Shown here: piece after piece, positions 1 to 14,100 of the stretch | Layout of the letters: each line of letters begins with the position of its first letter | Numbering within the stretch: the stretch's first letter is position 1 | Assembly: GCF_910592395.1 (NCBI RefSeq) | Contig: NC_088320.1 | Span: forward strand, 4,402,001 to 4,466,000 | DNA: 64,000 nt | Origin: Lineus longissimus | Taxonomy: Eukaryota; Nemertea; Pilidiophora; Heteronemertea; Lineidae | Direction: 5' to 3' | Translations under genes and position numbers: made by a program | Notes under the pieces: generated by a model | Seen by the model: only the letters and a program-made list of their open reading frames with translations | Database searches by the model: none | What the model was told of the DNA's origin: nothing

Positions 1-2278
1 AATAATGACCCTGGTCTAAGCAGCTCATCCTCTCTAATGTGGACACTAGTTTTGGTTCAGAATTTCGACAGTCTGCATCGAATTGCTTCGACTAAATTTG
101 TTTTGAACAACCAGGGCCAGGTAAATACCAAATGATGGGCTGTGCAGGCCTGTACTTGATTGGTAAATAGGTCATGAAAGACAAAGATTTACATTATCAG
201 ATGGTGATGTTTTTTTATCATGTAAAGTGTTATTCATTCAAAGATTGAAAAATAGGTCAATATGCAAAATAAGTTTGGCTTTTGAAGAGGTTGAGAATGG
301 TGGAAGATCATGATTTGGTGATTGCCCTCAATAAACAACAATCTAATCTACAACTTGGTCAGTGTTGGTTGTTTAAGGTCACTATCGATAATTGGTATTA
401 TAGGTATAATGACGAAATGATGTAATTCTCACACATCCCGGTACTCATGCAAAATGTGCAAGTGACCTGTCATCTGATCTATGCAGACAAGGAAGAATTA
501 TACCATAGCATAACAGCTAGCCAATATACTCATCTCGGCTATGGCCAATGAATTTGATCTCATGTTTTTCCTCAGGTGCCTAAAATTCCACTTGGTGCAG
601 TTTCTGGGGTAGAGATTCTTTTGGTATCATGCATGTTATGTACAATACCACAAAACAAACACTTGGGAACCTTCAAGTAGGTTATTATGCGGGAGGGTGA
701 ATTAGAATTAGTTCTGGACCACTTTAGAACACTTCTGGATACCTCTTGAGACATTGATGTTAGTGGTTGCAGGATCTGTTGAGTTCTTTGGTCTGTTTTG
801 GTTTTATGGGTCTGGGATCATTTCTAATCAAATACCAGAAGGGCCACAATCTCTGGATACAGTTTTATCTACATCTACATTTATGTATTGTACACATCAC
901 CAAGTCCGCGTACATTGTGTGTAAGCCTACACTACAGTCGGCTTGAACATGATGTCGATGAAACAAACAATTACACATCACAATATGAATACATTTAGGC
1001 CTATAGAACATTACACTTACCTCTTTGTTCGTTACAAGCTATGCCTCCATGTTAGAATGTATGGTTGGCTGAGAAAGGAAGACACTTCTTCAAGCTTTGA
1101 CCCTGAACGTCATCAACTATTTCCGTTATTACATGATATGGGCGTCATGCGCCTTAATATTTGTATGTAACATAACGACATGTATCTTAATATCCATGTC
1201 ACACATCTGGTGGCATAGGCCTATATTTGGGTAGTCTATACATGGAATAATCTATAATATTCACAGATGTTTGAGATGACGTGAATAATAATCATTTATA
1301 GCAGGCATGGTTATCACATTGTAATAAATTACCATAAAAAGGCTTCCATAATAAACGTTTAAACTAATCGGTCTGTCTACCCGTATTGTCATAGGCAGGA
1401 ACGACACAAACATTTTATAGTTTTCTGGCCGAAGTTTGTTGTGGTGAAGATTCCTTGGAAAAGGAGTAACTGTGCTAACGCATTTTGGTAAGTACTTTTT
1501 AAAAAATTATCAACCCCTCTTTTGTGAGCCTATTATTTGGCTGATTTGGCGAGAGGTGGTAGTCACAAAAATTGTACCCATGCATGGAAATAAATGGTCT
1601 GCAACTGCTGTGTTGGTCTTTAATTGCTGTACCAGAGACTCCAATCTGTTCTAAGTGCCCTGCCCAAGGTTTATCACCTGGTAGCCCATGGTTTTGAGCA
1701 AGCTGGATGACTTGGTATATTGCAATGGCATGAAAGTCTGCATTGGAGGCTGCATGGAATGTATACGTACCCACAGTTTACTCCTATCCATGGCAATACA
1801 TCATTGACTGGTTCGCTGAGCAACTAGTGTGCCCCTATGATGACGTGAAAGTATAAAACAAATAGTTACCCTGCTTGTTATTGATATGATGGCATATGAT
1901 GGCCTCTTGTGCAAGTATAATGTGCAAGTGGGGTTGGCCGGAAATGCTTGTAGAAATATTTATTCTTTTCATCGATACGACTCGACGAGGTGGTCGCTAC
2001 AATACATGTAGCCTTTGTGCTAGACTAAGTAGAGAATTGATATCAGAAAGGGCGAAAGTGGCACCTTCGACCCTCTGCCAATACCATGAGCTTCAGGGTC
2101 ACTACAGTTGGATAAAAACTGTTTTGTAAAATACGGTATACCCGAATAGACGGACCTTCACAGTGATGTACCCATGAGGACACTCTCGGGGTACATGTAA
2201 GGGTTGTCGAGATTGTGATTTTGACCCCCTTTCAGACTGTTTTCCCATTGCCCGCTATTGTCAAACAGAACTTCACGT
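1..2278. other. No gene recognised; AT-rich non-coding sequence
   Basis: I see only short open frames without recognisable domains, codon bias or convincing paired splice sites. It could be intergenic, or part of a 5' intron of the gene that starts coding at 11185, because that start codon is preceded by a good splice acceptor. Confidence 0.5.
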
Positions 2279-2279
2279 T

Positions 2280-2333
2280 TTTAGCTCACCTCTTAGCAGA
2301 GGTGAGCTTATCCCATACCGTGGCGTCCGTCGT

Positions 2334-2371
<38 letters not shown>

Positions 2372-3395
2372 CGTCGTCCGTTAGCAGGGCACGTTTCGTA
2401 ACTGTTGGAGCTATTGAGTTGAAACTTGGTACACATGTACCCTTATGTAATGACACCTAGGAGACCAAGTTTCGGTCCGATTCGTTTCATGGTTTGGCCA
2501 CCAGGGGGCCAAACGTTAAAAGTGAAAATATGCAATATCTCCCTTAATAGTAGTCGGGAAATTTTGAAAAAAATATGGTAGGTACTTCTAGCAAAGGTGC
2601 ATCATATATCCTCCGGGTTTTTGATTTGACCTCCTTTTCAAGGTCACAGAGGTCAAATGGTGTAAATTGGCCGTTAGGATGTAACGATGGCACGTTTCTA
2701 AACTGCAATGACTATTGATACCAAATTTGGTACACATTTACCCCTTAGTCAGGTGATCTCAGGGACCAAAGTTTGGTCCAATATGATTCACCACTTGACC
2801 ACCAGGGGGCAAAATCAAAAAACCTTAAAAATGTGATTATTCCTTAACTTCTTGCCCGATTGCCACCAATTTGATATCATGGGTACATCTAACCACCATA
2901 CAGTATATGTCACACAGGTTTTTAATTTGACCTTCTTGTCAAGGTCACAGAGGTCAAATGGCATAAATTTGCCGTCAGGCCGTAACTATGGCACGTTTCT
3001 TAACTGCAATGACTATTGATCACAAATTAAGTACACATGTACCCCTTGGTCAGGTGATCTCAGGTACCGAAGTTTGGTGCGATCTGATTTGCCGTTTGGC
3101 CTCCAGGGAGGGGGCCAAATCCTAAATTCTTCAAAATGCCATTATTCCTAGTAATGACTTGCCCGATTGGCACCAATTTTATATCATAGGTACATCTAAT
3201 TCCAACAACCATTCAATGTGTCACCCGGGGCTTCTTTGATTTGACCTACTTTTCAAGGTCACAGAGGTCGAATGTACTGTAAATTTGCCATTTTGGGGAA
3301 ATTGTAATTGCTTGGACCTACATCAAACCTAACACTACATGACACAATACCATGCTCTTTATCCATCTTTCCTCCACATGAGGTGAGCACAATGG
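2280..3395. repeat. Dispersed repeat with ~300-bp internal tandem units
   Basis: The element opens with a short hairpin (AGCTCACCTCTTAGCAGAGG, then TGAGCT) and ends near CATGAGGTGAGCACAATGG, so AGGTGAGC-type ends bound it. A GTC-rich simple repeat follows the left end. Diverged tandem units then recur; the anchor TCAAGGTCACAGAGGTC appears near 2638, 2938 and 3254, and the segment around GGCACGTTTC...ACTATTGA recurs between anchors. I recognise this general style (GTCCGTCGTCC block, AGGTGAGC ends) from repeats abundant in marine invertebrate genomes, but I cannot give a family name. No protein is encoded. Confidence 0.7.
2322..2382. repeat. (GTC)n simple repeat
   Basis: A run of GTC/CGTCGT triplets inside the left part of the dispersed repeat. 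It produces a spurious poly-arginine reading frame. Confidence 0.85.
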
Positions 3396-6300
3396 CCCTG
3401 GCCATTTCATTCATACTTGGCCCATTGCCCAGTTAATATAGTACTGTGTGTACTGCATATAGGTCTAGCATCAACAATACAACTTACAAGCCAATCCAGG
3501 GACTTGTTTTTGCCTGTCCTGCTTGTCTGTGTCTGTGAATTTTCAATGGCTGCCTGACCCAGTTTATCTGGTTTAATTGTGAAATATGAGGTCAAGATAA
3601 ATGAGTTGATAATAACTGCTACCTTATTTGTTTGCCTGTGTGGAATTCCTTTGATGAAAAAAGTTCCATTTTCACAGCCCTGATCATGTTGATGGAGATA
3701 TATTACTCAGTAGTATTTTGTGGTGACGGTTTTATCTGTAGTGAGCTTTGCATACATGTATCGTAGAAATGATAAAAATCAAATCCAGCACCTTCATGAC
3801 CTTTACTGGACTAATTAACTGTGGTCTGCTCCAAAGTCTTCAAATTCAAGAATTGACATTTGTTGCCATCTCCTGCCAGTATTTCTTTCAATAGTTTCAT
3901 TATTAGCACAACACCAAGGCCATTCTCCACTCTCTTGCTCTCTCAACCCGACAGTCACAGCCATTGATCTGTTGACCTCTTACTGACCCATCTGCTGTGT
4001 AGATTTAGCTGCCTTTTTATCCAATGTCTACTTGTATTGATATCTTGCCCACAGCTGTAAATAGCCCCAAGTAATAGGTGACCAGGCAGAATATTGGTTT
4101 CATCAGCAGATTGTTGGTTTCACTCCAATAGCCTACAAGGAGTACCGGATTAGTTACACTGAGCCAGGAAAACTGTTGTGTGGGATCATTTCCTCTTTGT
4201 GGACGTTATTCTCCAATTGTCTGTCCCAGAGTCCAAATTACGAGCGACCTCCAAAGAGCTTGTGTTCGAGTTGTCCATTGCGACATGGCACTGCACCAAG
4301 GCTTATGAAATATGAAGAAACTGTGCATGCTCTATTCCAGTCCATTAGCTTGGAATCTTGCAAGACTAGGGCAGCCATGAGAGGATCTACCTTCTACTAA
4401 AAACCCTGTACATCTCTCATCTAGCGGAAAATGACCGCAGCGCCTGATTGCTCATAACCGAATATTGGTTCATCCTCTGTCATAATATCTGACCTTCTCA
4501 CATTCATGCAGTAAATTACGCTCAATTACCCAGCAATTAATCTGGTTTTCTCCGGTTATTTGATTGCTCTTGATACCAAGAGATGACACATCTGCATTCA
4601 CCTTTGCTTTGATTCATGTAAATTGCCTCCTACAGTTCAATCGACTGTCCGATTGTGTATGCCACAGGGGCTGGACCCTGCCGACTTCTGCGGACTTTTT
4701 CAGGTATTTTTTCCCCGGGTTTTATATCAGAGACAGAGTTTTCCTTCTCCAAAACTGGTTGCCTACCATGTCTCTGTAAGTGTAATGACTTCGTCATTGA
4801 CGTCAATTGGCACCCACTTGGGACGCTGAGACACTGCACTAGGGTAACTTCTGAACAAGATCCACCAAGTTTTGCACGGTGCAAGGGCCTGTCCTGGTGA
4901 CTGCTACAGACACATTTCCATCTCGTGAAGAAGACCCCACCATCATGACCATGTTAAACCGGCTAACCTCATCCAGTTTTGGCACGATGTGATGAAGTGT
5001 TGGTGCTATTAACACGCCATCAATAGTTGACTAAAAGCTCCTGTCGAAAAGGATTACATCACTCCTAGATGATTGATGCTAAGTGGAGCGAAATGCTCAC
5101 ATCTTCATATTACAGCTGTGGCTTACTTTGAATGGAATATGTTACTTTCTATATAAGGCAAGAGTATGTATGTCTGTGATATTCCAGAACCAGGACCTGC
5201 TCTTGTTGGAAACAAGTTGGCCACAAACAAGATTGTGAACGCTTCTCTACAATACAATACTTTGCCAACACTGCTGAAGGTTCTTGTAGTTGCTACGCTT
5301 TCTGCAACTTACATGATGAAAAGAAGTTAAGATTTTACTGAGTGATATTGATGATTCACAGCAATGAGCCACAATCAGCCAATCCTACAGGTTTTGAAGT
5401 TTTCCTTCTGCTTCCCACTGGGATGTTCGTACTGGCAGCGGGATTTGGAGATAGAATACTGACATTGATCTCTGGCGTTATCAGCCATTTTTTGGCTTCG
5501 TTTTCATTCATGTCTGAAGGGTCAAGTATCTATAGTAAAGAGATTGAAGAACAGTCAGGTTCTGATCAGTGTCATGACTTTACAGCCCGACTTATAAAAC
5601 TCGGTTACGCTATCAAGTTGAGCATAGGTCGCCAACAATACTTCCCCCCTTTCTCTTGTCCTGGATAGTTCTATCAATTTGGGTCCAGTTCATCCTATGC
5701 CCTTGCTCATGTTCAGTCGATTGTCAAAGCGGTCCTTGGCCTACCTCAATGCTGTATGCTTTGCAGGTTCCACCCGCGTACGAGTTCATGCCTAACCCTT
5801 GTGATGTTGTTCCTATGCTTTCTCTTGGCGTGGGCAAGCCAGTTCCACTTCCTCCGAGGGACCCGATTCCCCTCTCCCACAGGTCTCTGTTGGTGATTCT
5901 GTTGTCCCTCCTTATCTTGATTATCATCAGAGCTCATGGTAAATAAGTTTGGAAGCTATATGCTGGTATAGTTTTCAGGAAAGTGGATTCTCGCAAGAAG
6001 CTAATGCTTGATTTGAGATACCTCGGTCGATCGATTGCCTCTGGTATGTTATTCATTTGTAAGATGAGGTTTTCATGTGCGGGGCAGGTACTTGATTCAG
6101 GAAACATGAACTGCAGCAATCAATCAACATTATCAAGGACTCTTTCAGGTTGCTGCTAGCTGACTCTTGGGCTCGTTGTGGCATACAGCTTGCGTACTGT
6201 CAAAGGTGCGGGGGGGGGGGGTATATTTGAATTGATAATGAAGCAGGATGGTATGATGATTGAGTTGCCAAACAGAGGCATGGTTAAACAATTGCATGAC

Positions 6301-9300
6301 ATCAGTAGATCCTGCTGTTTCCAGCATTCCAATCCTCGGAGATCAATCCTGCAATACATGATCACTTTCTTAGAAACATTTGCAGCAAATTATGCCTATT
6401 CGTTGCCTGCTCCCAAGCCAATGGACTGCACTCTGCGCTGATACAATCAACTTCCTCATACATGTCATAGTTTCTGGTAATTGAGGAAATGTAGTCAGTC
6501 ATTTAGGTTAATTCGATATTAACCTTCAATTGTAGGCGTTGACTATCAGGTTAATTAGAGTGAACAAGAAACTACTCACTGAATTGCTGTAATTTGCTGC
6601 ATCATTGTGAGGGGACGCAGTTACTAGAAACCAGAGTTTCGTCAATGTGGATGTTTGGGTTTGGGTCTCTGTTAATTGTAAAATGTTGATGTATAAGCTT
6701 AAAATTGGTGAATTTGCTCATTTTCAATTCAGAATATGTTGTGTTCATGCGTCTTTGAAATTTCGCGTTTACACTGAAGTGACTACAGTGCTTTCGCAAA
6801 AGTTGCGAAATAAAACACTCAGCAAAATTTCAGGCTACTCCATTGGTTGCAACCAAAAGGAAAGGTGCTGGTGTGATAGCTTCAAAATGTTGAAAACATG
6901 TCGTCATTTCCATTCTGCTGAAATACCATGCACGAAATCCCCAATGTGTGTTTTCTGCACGATTGAGCCTAAAAGGGCAATCAGAAACAACCTTGGTTTG
7001 GAACCCCATCTCCAGCCCCGGGGTCAGGTCCAATCCAACTCCATGCACAGTTGATCTGTGTACTTTGTTAATGTTAGTAAAATTATTGTTTGGAGAGTTG
7101 TTTGTAAGTAGGTCACTATGAATAATCCTGGACACCCACAAAATTTCGAATAAAAAGCCTGATTTCATCCGTTGATGCCGAAAATAGGCTGGATAGTTTG
7201 TGTAGAATCACATTGGAATGCATGTGTAGGTGGACAGATCCTGGTTCTTGGAGTCTCGGTTTCCTGCGATTTCCTGTAGAATCTCATTCTGTGATTTATT
7301 CATTCAGCGTGTTCATCTTGGACAGTTTGGAGTACTTTCTGTCTGTCTTTCGTGTTGGATAATACTTTTGTTGGATTATAATTTGCTTTTGCCAGCTAAA
7401 GGATAGACAAGGTTCGTGGCATGCGTTTGATATCAATCATGCTAGCTATAATTAAACTGCAATGCCTTTAATCAACTGCCTTCGATTTTCTTCTTATAAG
7501 CCCTATTACACCAACCTACTCTAGTGTTAACATCCACATCAGCCAAAATCTGAATGAACAACACATTTTTTGGTCATGTCATGAGCAATGTCCTGTTCAG
7601 TCCTCAGTTGCCATGACGCCTCCATCAATAAAAATTCTTGCTCCTCATAAATTTTTGATATCACCTAATTTTCACACCAGTCATGACCATCCTATATTCT
7701 ACAATACCTGTTGATGACCGAATTGAATGGTATTTGTCGTTTTCATTGTGTGCCCTGCATGCCCCCACTGGCATTCCTTGAGGACTTTGCTATGCTGAAT
7801 CGTGCAGCGAGACATAGCACTAAATAATCTATATTTTCCTGAGAGATGATGTCACAACCTCAGCTTATCACGACAGTACTACTTTAGTTCCAACTGGATG
7901 AGAAAGTATCTAGCTGTAATTTTGAGCTATTCAGAAGAATGAGAACTTGTAGTTGGGAAGGCCAGTTCACTTTATCGAAGATGATACAAGGACCAACAAT
8001 TATAATAAAGTGTGTGAATGATATCATGTGCAACATCATGACCTTTGGGTACTTGTTTTACATTGTCGAACCTTTAGGCCTACAACTTACATATCCTGCT
8101 GTGAACATTACGCCAAGCGCTTTTGGTCCATCAAGGACCCTTTAATACTTTCAACTACATAGGCCTACTTGCAGGCGGTACATATGCTTCATAGGCCTAT
8201 TACTCGAGACTTTATTGACTGCGTATAATATTAGAAGGAATTCGCTAATCTTGCGACTTATGTATGCTCGGTGTTAAAACTATTAGCGTGATCTTAGTAA
8301 AGAAAATATTTTCACTGTTGAATTGTTATGAAGTTCGTCAGGGTTATGGCCGCTTTCAAATATCGAGACATCTAGTCATGCAGTTGATTTTGGATTCACA
8401 CCCGCCATGCGAAGCTTTGGAAATCAACATTGTACCCCTTTTGAAATGATCCACTGGCCCAGTGATGTCAAAAAGGTACATGTGAGCCGCCATTGGACGA
8501 TGGGAAAACCTGATATCTTCTGGGAAAGTGGCGGGTGACTGAAATTGAAAAAAATAATGATAAATATTGATTTGGACAAAAACAACAAAAACACTTTTAG
8601 TCATGTTTTATATCTCTATAGTATTCATGGAGTCCTCAGTTTGCAAAGCATGGCTTTAGTCGTGTAACATTGATTTCCATTATCTTGGGTTGAAAGTCTC
8701 GCCTTACATGTACATGTACTTCCAAATTTGTTTTTGAATCCAAACCTCATTCTCAAACGTTATAATATTCGGATTTTTCGTTATTATGTGTAAGATTCAT
8801 AACTGCAATATTGACACAATAGACCTTACATACATATACTTTATTAAGATAAATATCATGCCTGGATGTTTACTCATTCATATTTGCCAACAGAGTAACA
8901 ATAGATAGTAATATCCTTTTCTTGTCTGACCGGAATAGTGATGTGAGGCTGACACATACATGGGTGGAGTATTTCCTGTCGAGACGAAGAATCGTCCACT
9001 TGATGACTTCACTGTGACGTGATTTGGGTCAACAGTCAATTCTCTTCTGCAAAATACCATAGCGAAGAAATTCCCGAAAAGGATGGTACATTGTATATTT
9101 GGAATGACAGAAATGTCAACAGACCATTCCACTGTCTGTTCTGCGTTGCAATTCTCCTTCGACCCAAGTCGTAGCCCGGCTTCAACAAGTTTCGTGACGA
9201 AGCCAAAGACCAAGAGGGTTTTTCTGGTGACCAGTCCACTTTGCGCCCAGCATGGCCACACTGGTCACATTGGCAAACAATGTGGGGTAATTTAAAAACA

Positions 9301-11145
9301 AAAATAGATTGTTCCAGTCGGCAAATTGAGTATAATCATGCGGCGATAATCGTAATAATTGGCGAAAAATATGGTAAATGCTGTCAGTGAAATAGGTAGC
9401 CTGTATGTCTGGAGATGAATGATGATGAAACGGTGCTTGATGCCATCTCTTTTGTAAACAATGGTCAAGTTGTTACAACACCCATGGCCATGCTGATAGT
9501 TGCAAGAGATCAACTTCAATGAAACATCCCACCTCTATTGGTTCAGAACTTGAATAAGAGCAGGGACAAATCCGCACCCGTAAAGCCTTTGCTAACTTGT
9601 TTGAGGCAGCGGTCATCCAGACTTCATGAGCTTTGCAGCCCATCTGAATTCAGTTCTTGGTGAATCCTGAGCTGAATTCTCTAGTAAATTGATATTTTGC
9701 TGGCTGTATGTGTTTGGTTTGTTTATAGTGCTCACTGATACAAGTATGTTAGTGGAAGCATGCCAGTCAGACATTCATCAGTATGTACTCAACGGGTTGA
9801 GCGATTTTCAATGAAGCAGAGGTGAATGTTGCAGATGAGCTTCTGATAGGTGTCTGCAGCAGCTGATGGATTGAAGTGTAAGCCTGATACTAACCATGCC
9901 TTAGACAGGACTACCCCTTTCAGTTCTCCTTCTAACAGCATTTTCTTTGCACTTATTGGTGTTATTCTACAGGGAATATTCCTCATTGAGCGTTTTTTAT
10001 GTGCCACTACAGTTAGGCACCAGTTGGGTTTATTGGCCTGGTGACTCCATCCTTGTTGGGACAGAGGAAGAGTCCATCCAAGTCGACTTTTACCTTTCGA
10101 CAGAACGGCACAGCCGGCGATTGGATGGGATGTGGGAAATCATCTCGTCTTCGCTTGCCAGATGCATACAAAAATATCATCTCAATCGGTTTTAGTCATC
10201 ATTTCAACTGTTGAATCCTCCTTGAGAGGCCATTATCCTTGTTTACATTGGAATTGTACAGATATTAGCAATAAGAGAGAGTCTTTAAAAACCATCAGTT
10301 TTATGTTGTACTTCACACAACGAGATGCAAGGATAATAGAACTTTGATCAGTTTGTTTTAAGTCTATTGAAATTTTAAACGCTTGGTTGAAAACTTGACT
10401 TGATTCTGATAAACTGCCAAAACATGTAAAAGTGTACAAGTTTCTAGAAAGTGTTGGCACATAACCCTGACCAGAGTTTACTTCTGGAGTAATCTCACTG
10501 CATCATGAGTCTAGCTAGCTCTCTTCTAGTGATTTTCACATCCATTGGTCTATCAACAGTGCATCGGCAATAACCATAAAACTTCATGGTTTTGCAGGAT
10601 TTTTACGGAAATTCCTGCTTCGTGAGTTGAGTGTGGCATGACTCATTGCAACACCAGACCTGTAGCCTACCGACCACTTGTGTTCTACTATATTGCTTAG
10701 AAAAGCGTGCCAAGTGCTTCCGACCGGATAGGATGGGGCTGGGGCGTCCCAATTTTATTTATGGTATTGCACATGTTGCAACCGAGTATTCATGCATTAG
10801 ATCGTTCCACCATTGCGAGAAGGATGAGCAACACTTCCTTATTGGTTGAAGCTGCATGGCCTGTCTGTTGAGTGATCAATGGCATAGTTGGTATTGATAG
10901 CTGGTTGTCACATGAAGCTAAGATTGCATAAACTGATTTGGTGTGTGTGCAAATTCTTGTTTTGTTATTTTTAAATGATGCCGTTTACTTTTTTGCAAAA
11001 CAAGGCAATCTTCCATCACATGCTCATGCAAGTTGCGAGTTCAATGTTTTTGGACCTTTTCAGTTGCACCGTATTTTTGAGCTTCAAGAAGCAGATACAT
11101 GTATCAGAAGCTTTCTAACCTTGTCTTTTTTTCTTGTCGTTTCAG
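3396..11145. other. No gene recognised; 7.7 kb of non-coding sequence
   Basis: Several open frames of 60-135 codons occur on both strands (for example 5342-5668, 6647-7054 and 8878-9261), but none shows a recognisable domain or a family match. Poly-G runs such as the one near 6210 are simple sequence. This may be intergenic DNA or a 5'-UTR intron of the downstream gene. Confidence 0.45.
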
Positions 11146-11184
11146 GAATTTTAATTTGATTGGATAAAACTTACAGCAGGCACA
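11146..11184 (+). other. 5' UTR part of first coding exon, winged-helix/nucleosidase gene
   Basis: A pyrimidine-rich tract ending TTTCAG at 11140-11145 is a good splice acceptor 39 bases before the start codon at 11185. This suggests at least one non-coding exon further upstream, which I could not locate. Confidence 0.5.
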
Positions 11185-14100
11185 ATGTCGGGAGAGGGTC
11201 AGGGTGAGTACTTTGAAACTTTTCGATGTAACTTTAATTTCAGTTTTGTTTGGACCTGTAGAGGAGTCTGAGACTAGGCCTACGAGTTTGTTCACCAAAT
11301 GGAACTGAACAGACACCAAAAAGCTCCCTCACCATTGAGCAAGGGACTGCAAACACACCTGCAACCATGTTGTCCTACCCTGGAATTCTATACAGGAGTG
11401 GAGGAGGCACTGGTGTGGTGGAAGAGGGAGGAGAAATCCCGATGAGGCGCAAGAAAAAAGACATGATGCATTGAAAGGTCATGGGCAATCGGAATAGGGA
11501 GATGTGCTGGAACTTGCGACCAACTGATTGCCATGGTGTCCGATGTCAGATGATTGACTTCAACTATTGGATCATAATACCCCCTGACTGAGTTTAGTTC
11601 TCGCCTGGTCAGGGGCTAATCCTCTTGTCCGTCATCAAGGCAGGCATGCGAGCCAAAATGATCGACATCACCTCATGGATCATGATTCCCCGACTGAGTA
11701 GCTGGCAACCTAGTACTGATCCACATGCCCACCATCAACAATCAGACATGTGAGCCAAAGATCAAGTAGACCTTTCAGCCAGCAGTTCACTAGAAGTTGG
11801 AACTATAAGCATCATTGGACATCCCCAAGTAGAGTAACTCACCAAATACAGTTCTTGTGCACCGAGTGTCATCCTCAACATTTACACACTGTTAGGGATA
11901 TAATGTGATATAATGTGTACTTCAGTGTCCTGGCGCCTCTTCCATAGCTAGTCTAGATACCATATTGATTAGGCGTCTATCTCAATTTCTTGTCTGGTAA
12001 CTTACCATATCTGATTGGCATGTCAACTTTGGATCGATGCAGATAATTTACCCCTCCGACAGACCGATTTTTAAAAGTAAGATGTAATGTCAACATTATG
12101 TCAATGTTTCATGGAGTGGTGGGTTGCTTGACTCTTCTCACAAACATTTGCCTAAGAAGAAACCTGAAGAAGAAGAAATTGCAAAATGAGCTTACCAATA
12201 TTCAGACGAGCATCTCTTTCCGATTCAAGTCTTCACCTCTTAATGTCTCCCAATGGGGTGTCCTAAGAGGTATGATCCAATGCATTCTAATTCCTTAGGA
12301 CCACCATCTAGCCTTACAGTCGATGTGTGTTATGATACAGAGATGTCAGGTCTTTGATTTTAGGTGGATATCAGAGTGGTTTTTTTTCCCTCTTGCGCAA
12401 TGCTAAATTCGATAGCTGGAATGGAAAGCTCTCGGTCTCACCTCTCTGGGGATTTTTGAATTTTCAAAATTGGACCAAGAATGAGTGTTTCAGAGAAATT
12501 TTTGTGCAAGTGAGTGTTGACTTATCTTGGCCTCAAGTTTTCATCCATTCCGACTTTTGAGTTGCCAATTTCATCAGCTTGGAAGTACCCGCCTGGTTTA
12601 AAATGTAAAATCAACCTTTGCAACCACACTAGATCAAAGCGACACCGTCAGACGACAATTTTTAGCACATATGCTTGATCGCATTTGAGAATTTGAAGAA
12701 TAAGAAAGTGAAAGTTGCAATATCCGAGAGTGGAGACAGCTCAGCTTTAAAGGATTGTTTTAAAAGCAGATGCAAATAGATTTGGAAAAAAGTCAGGTTG
12801 TTGCAGCACGATCAAATGTCAGATTTCCCTTTGTCGTAAACAGAAACCTTTAAAATTTTGCTGAAGGAGATGGCTAATTTGTTTTCCTATGAATGATGAC
12901 TGAAAGATGTAGTGTAGCAGCCTTAAAGCCGAACTGATGCAGCAACCTTAAAGAAGAAATGACACGGAAACCATAATACTGAAATGATGTTGCAAGATTT
13001 AATAAGCTGAACTGGCGGAAGCTGAACTGTTTCAGCAGCCTAAAAGCAGACCTGATGCACCACCCTTCAAACTGAACTGATGCAGCAGCCTCGGAGCAGA
13101 CCTAATGCAGCAACCTTTATGAACAGCTGAGCTGATACAGCAGCCTCGAAGCAGACCTAATGCAGCAACCTTTATGAACAGCTGAGCTGATGCAGCAGCA
13201 TCGAAGCAGACCTGATACAGCAACCTTTATAAACAACTGAGCTGATAGAGCAGCATCGAAGCAGACCTCATACAGCAACTTTTATAAACAGCTGAGCTGA
13301 TACAGCAGCATTAAAGCTTCATTTGAATTCAGATCACAGACAAAAGAGCAAGATAGCGATAGATGGCCTTCAGTTAATTGCTCTATCAATAGTCTCTACC
13401 TCTCATTGAGCATCAATAGGAAAGACGCCTTATCTAGTATTCCGGTCGCAGATGAGATTCTTCTACTCTCCCTCCATGACAACAGTCGTTGATAATATGA
13501 CCTCATGACAGTTATGTCACCCGATGCGAGGTCGATAAGTCAAGGTCGGCCGAGATCTAAAGAAAACAATCCCCAAGAGATCAACAGAAGCTCATTAGAG
13601 GAATCGATAGAGCAATCAATGGCAGTGGGATCAATTGGTCTTATGCGTAAAGTGCCATTATGGCATACGAGATGCATGCTTTATGATCATACATGTACAT
13701 TAATATGAATGACGCAGGCTTCCTGATCAAAGAGTTGTTTTGCGTTTGAACACAATTTGGGGGCGTCCTTAACACGAAGACTGAAAGAGAGAGATCAAAG
13801 CGAGGAAGATACCAGCAATTTCATGGAGTGATACACTGCTACCTCAAGCCTACCTTACAGGCAGGCCCGAAGACACCATCATGCATTCGCAAGATGTCCT
13901 CGTGGGCCAAAAGCCAGTTCTTGACTGCTTGGAATTCATCATGTGTATGATTACAGTTGCACTTCAGCTGCAGGTAATGAGTTTTCATCTGCAATCTGAT
14001 CCGAATCTTCAGCGGGAGTTGGTTTATGTGACCATGTATTTGCACTGCAAACATTGAGCCATGGATTTCAGTTCCTTCGTTTGCCACCAGATGGCGATAG

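Noticed and set aside
2215-2460. Arginine-rich open frame
   Set aside because: It is the (GTC)n simple repeat of the dispersed element read in one frame.
5342-5946. Two overlapping open frames with signal- or membrane-like ends
   Set aside because: No splice partners, no domain and no conserved motif. Hydrophobic frames are common in AT-rich non-coding DNA.
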